A stretch of 64,000 bases of DNA, taken from positions 91,406 to 155,405 of the forward strand of contig SVEQ01000008.1 in assembly GCA_015057325.1 (NCBI GenBank), read 5' to 3'. Shown in pieces: positions 62,383 to 64,000 of this stretch. The position numbers and the translations under genes are program-made. The stretch comes from Lachnospiraceae bacterium. GTDB lineage: Bacteria > Bacillota > Clostridia > Lachnospirales > Lachnospiraceae. The first letter of the stretch is position 1. Each line of letters begins with the position of its first letter. Below the pieces are notes generated by a model. The model worked only from the letters and a program-made list of their open reading frames with translations, was not told where the DNA came from and made no database searches.

Positions 62383-62399
62383 CGATAGATTACCTATCA
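62383..62399. promoter_or_regulatory. TetR-type operator O1
   Basis: CGATAGAT-T-ACCTATCA, an imperfect 17-bp palindrome (two mismatches to O2), 38 bp ahead of the TetR start and within the leader. Centre-to-centre distance to O2 is 27 bp. Confidence 0.75.
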
Positions 62400-62409
62400 T
62401 TTATATTTA

Positions 62410-62426
62410 TGATAGATAATCTATCA
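62410..62426. promoter_or_regulatory. TetR-type operator O2
   Basis: TGATAGAT-A-ATCTATCA, a perfect 17-bp palindrome that overlaps the -10 of the TetR promoter. Typical size and symmetry for TetR dimers. Confidence 0.85.
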
Positions 62427-62446
62427 CTATTGATTGCGTATGTCAA
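62418..62446 (-). promoter_or_regulatory. Promoter of the TetR-surface protein unit
   Basis: Minus strand: TTGACA (62441-62446), 17 bp, TAGATT (62418-62423). The consensus -35 and the operator over the -10 indicate repression by occlusion. A second TTGACA lies 11 bp further upstream. Confidence 0.7.
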
Positions 62447-62497
62447 CATCTGTCAAATACCTGTCCTTAGGTCTGTTTGTCAAGTGCAGACGTTTGC

Positions 62498-62533
62498 AAA
62501 AACATAACCGGTACCTTAAAGATACCGGTTATG
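62498..62533 (-). terminator. Terminator after the truncated surface-protein copy
   Basis: Minus strand: CATAACCGGTA/TACCGGTTATG (62503-62533) followed by five T residues. A strong stem that still marks the end of the former gene. Confidence 0.9.
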
Positions 62534-62542
62534 CTTGAATAA

Positions 62543-63145
62543 TTATTTAACTACAGCCTTTACTCCGATATTCTTCTTTGTAAAGAACTTCTTATACTTC
62601 TTAATGTATTTCTTATTTTCTTTCTTTGAACCTACTTTAACTTTAACAATAAGCTTCTTAACTTTAAGTCCCTTAAATGCATTCTTAACAGATTTCTTTG
62701 TAAGCTTCTTTGACTTAATTGTTATTGTCTTTACGTTAGAACCCTTAAACGCCTCTGGTGCGAGTGTTGTTACATTCTTTCCTATTGTTACTGTTGTAGC
62801 AGAACTGTTTTTAAGAGCTTCGGCTGATACTTCCGTAACCTCATACTTCTTACCATCAACAGTTACAGTATCAGGTATAGTAACACTCTTTTCTTTTGTC
62901 GAAGCTTTTGCAATGGTATAACCCACAGAAGCCGTGCTATCCTTTACCGTAATTGTAGTACCATTGGCTGAATAAGATAAGTCGTGTTTGTAAACAAAAG
63001 AACCTTCAACATTGTCATAACTAGATAATAGTTTAAACTGATCTCCTTTAGGACCAATACATGTTAATGTACCGAATATCGTCTTGTCAAAATCACAAGG
63101 GATAATAATTCTTTTAAGTTCCTTAGAAACCGAGATTCTCTCCAA
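62543..63145 (-). pseudogene. Remnant of a surface-protein gene (C-terminal module)
   Basis: The frame encodes up to 200 aa but opens only with TTG at 63145, without ribosome site, and 23 bp of it overlap the LUD gene. No signal peptide is present, although the last 118 residues are the secreted LRR/Lys-rich module found at the end of the 1331-aa protein. The upstream 80 residues (FKLLSSYDNVEGSFVYKHDLS) are beta-rich. Most likely the 3' end of a longer surface-protein gene whose front was lost; the alternative is a small coupled gene of new function. Confidence 0.6.
62544..62899. repeat. 356-bp direct repeat, copy 2
   Basis: Partner of 57621-57976 in the same orientation. Recombination between the two would delete the TetR gene, both operators and the surface-protein gene. 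Confidence 0.95.
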
Positions 63146-63761
63146 CTAAAATTACATGTATTCTGTCTTTGTGTCGTGAGAAACGTGTTATTAAAAACTG
63201 ACAACATATTGTATCAGGTGACTTGCAGTTCATGCATGAGCCTGTTTTAGAACATGGTGTAGACAATCCAAAACGCTGTGCATTAATCGGTGCTGCAACA
63301 TTTCTTGCTCGCTTCATTGCACCATCCACATCATCACATATCTTATTCATTCCAACGATAAACAACACGTGTTTAGGTCCGTGTGCAATCATGGATACTC
63401 GGTTTGAATTTCCATCGATGTTTACAATGACTCCATCTTCAGTCATTGCATTCGCACTGGAAAGAAAATAATCTGCATCATACCCTTCCAATGTTGCTTT
63501 GCGTTTTTCTTCCGGAGTTATTGCATTTTCTCTTTCAATGAAATTATAGTTTCCTGATTTGATGGCATCCACAAGACCGATTTCACGAGCAGACATTGCA
63601 CCGCCCATGGTAACGGAAGAGTTTTCGGGAATCAAATCCAAAGCAATCTTTAAAGCCTCTTCTTTGCTTGCAGCATAATAGCCTGTCATATTTCTGGACT
63701 CGAGCCCCTTGATTATCTTTTGTGCTAATAATTCGTTACGTTTAACAATGTTTTCGTTCAT
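63123..63761 (-). CDS. LUD-domain (LutC/YkgG-like) lactate-utilisation-type protein
   Basis: 212 aa. The LUD fold is supported by SSVTMGGAMSAREIGLVDAI, the acidic YDADYFLSSANAMTEDGVIVNIDGNSNRVSMIAHGP and HVLFIVGMNKI; a Cys cluster near the C-terminus (STPCSKTGSCMNCKSPDTICCQF) may bind metal. Related proteins join iron-sulfur enzymes in L-lactate oxidation, but no lutA/lutB gene is adjacent, so the role is unclear; stand-alone copies are frequent in Clostridia. GGAGGTG precedes the ATG. Confidence 0.88.
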   Translation of the reverse strand: MNENIVKRNELLAQKIIKGLESRNMTGYYAASKEEALKIALDLIPENSSVTMGGAMSAREIGLVDAIKSGNYNFIERENAITPEEKRKATLEGYDADYFLSSANAMTEDGVIVNIDGNSNRVSMIAHGPKHVLFIVGMNKICDDVDGAMKRARNVAAPINAQRFGLSTPCSKTGSCMNCKSPDTICCQFLITRFSRHKDRIHVILVGENLGF

Positions 63762-63802
63762 GAGCGCACCTCCGTTTTTAAATGTATAACTAATATACTA
63801 TA

Positions 63803-63840
63803 TAAAACAAAAAATGGAAAGCCGTAAATGACTTTCCATT
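63803..63840 (-). terminator. Terminator of the tRNA operon
   Basis: Minus strand: AATGGAAAG/CTTTCCATT around a 10-nt loop (63813-63840), followed by TTTTTTGTTTT. It lies 10 bp after tRNA-Cys. The LUD gene promoter must lie in or just after it (TATAGT and TATACA elements near 63785-63802). Confidence 0.85.
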
Positions 63841-63849
63841 CTATATAAG

Positions 63850-63920
63850 AGGCGCCAACCAGATTTGAACTGGTGATAAAGGTGTTGCAGACCTCTGCCT
63901 TACCACTTGGCTATGGCGCC
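63850..63920 (-). tRNA. tRNA-Cys (GCA)
   Basis: Acceptor GGCGCCA paired with TGGCGCC, discriminator U at 63850, D-arm AGCCAAGTGGTAAGGC, anticodon loop CTGCAAC (GCA) and T-arm CCAGTTCAAATCTGG. CCA is not encoded and has to be added. Confidence 0.97.
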
Positions 63921-63921
63921 A

Positions 63922-63996
63922 TGGCTCCCCGAGTAGGGCTCGAACCTACAACACCACGGTTAACAGCCGTGTGCTCTACCATTGAGCTATCAGGGA
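63922..63996 (-). tRNA. tRNA-Asn (GUU), CCA encoded
   Basis: Acceptor TCCCTGA pairs with TCGGGGA (one wobble), discriminator G at 63925, then CCA at 63922-63924. Anticodon loop CTGTTAA (GUU); T-arm GTAGGTTCGAGCCCTAC. It lies one base upstream of tRNA-Cys in the same transcript. Confidence 0.97.
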
Positions 63997-64000
63997 TTAT

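Overview
The window comes from a low-GC Gram-positive anaerobe of the order Clostridiales, most likely a Lachnospiraceae member of the Roseburia/Butyrivibrio/Eubacterium type from gut or rumen. The grounds are the strong AAGGAGG ribosome sites, sigma-A type promoters, the gdpP-rplI-dnaB order, a Spo0A-type response regulator, BspA/DUF285 and MBG-type surface proteins, and plant-fibre enzymes (a GH5 endoglucanase and a GH1 beta-glucosidase). Nearly every gene lies on the minus strand; exceptions are a MerR-methyltransferase fusion (18329), a 19-residue peptide (28301), a structured RNA (about 29307) and a secreted lysine-rich protein (55116).

Layout, read left to right. (1) 1-2350: secreted multidomain GH5 cellulase, running off the left edge. 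(2) 2383-7275: an ABC-2 exporter with its own NarL-family two-component pair. (3) 7429-16546: a sugar ABC importer (binding lipoprotein fused to a large sensor-like domain, plus two permeases), an HlyD-like adaptor, a MacB-core-like protein and a SulP transporter with STAS domain. (4) 16823-19552: beta-glucosidase divergent from the MerR-methyltransferase fusion. (5) 19578-23521: dnaB, rplI, gdpP. (6) 23643-26689: ddl, murI, a DUF1934 protein and a methyltransferase. (7) 26764-29450: a compact signalling locus with a GHKL kinase, a 19-aa amphipathic peptide, a Spo0A_C response regulator, an array of operator-like repeats and a three-hairpin RNA. (8) 29449-32103: a MEMO-AMMECR1 fusion and a DRE-TIM-type aldolase. 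(9) 32228-38516: zinc-type ABC transporter without its binding protein, a zinc-ribbon HTH protein and two c-di-GMP phosphodiesterases (EAL and HD-GYP). (10) 38597-44122: a serine hydrolase-amidase fusion, an amino-acid ABC transporter and a chemoreceptor-like protein. (11) 44238-51824: C11 peptidase, HerA-like ATPase and a giant DUF285 surface protein. (12) 51991-57505: XRE regulator with a membrane partner, an unknown membrane protein, a CDF transporter, a secreted protein, and an ECF sigma with a likely anti-sigma. (13) 57620-63761: a mosaic 1331-aa surface protein behind a TetR gene with twin operators, a decayed copy of its C-terminus (356-bp near-identical duplication) and a LUD-domain protein. 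(14) tRNA-Cys and tRNA-Asn at the right edge.

The best candidate for an undescribed system is the 28186-29450 locus: a leaderless peptide gene with a strong ribosome site sits between a GHKL sensor kinase and a Spo0A-like regulator, with phased TTTTCCAACA repeats upstream of the regulator, related TTTTCC boxes upstream of the peptide, and a structured RNA transcribed away from the same control region. Other points of note are the envelope adaptor genes inside the sugar-import operon, the paired phosphodiesterases, the shared lysine-rich C-terminal module on surface proteins, and several clean dyad operators.
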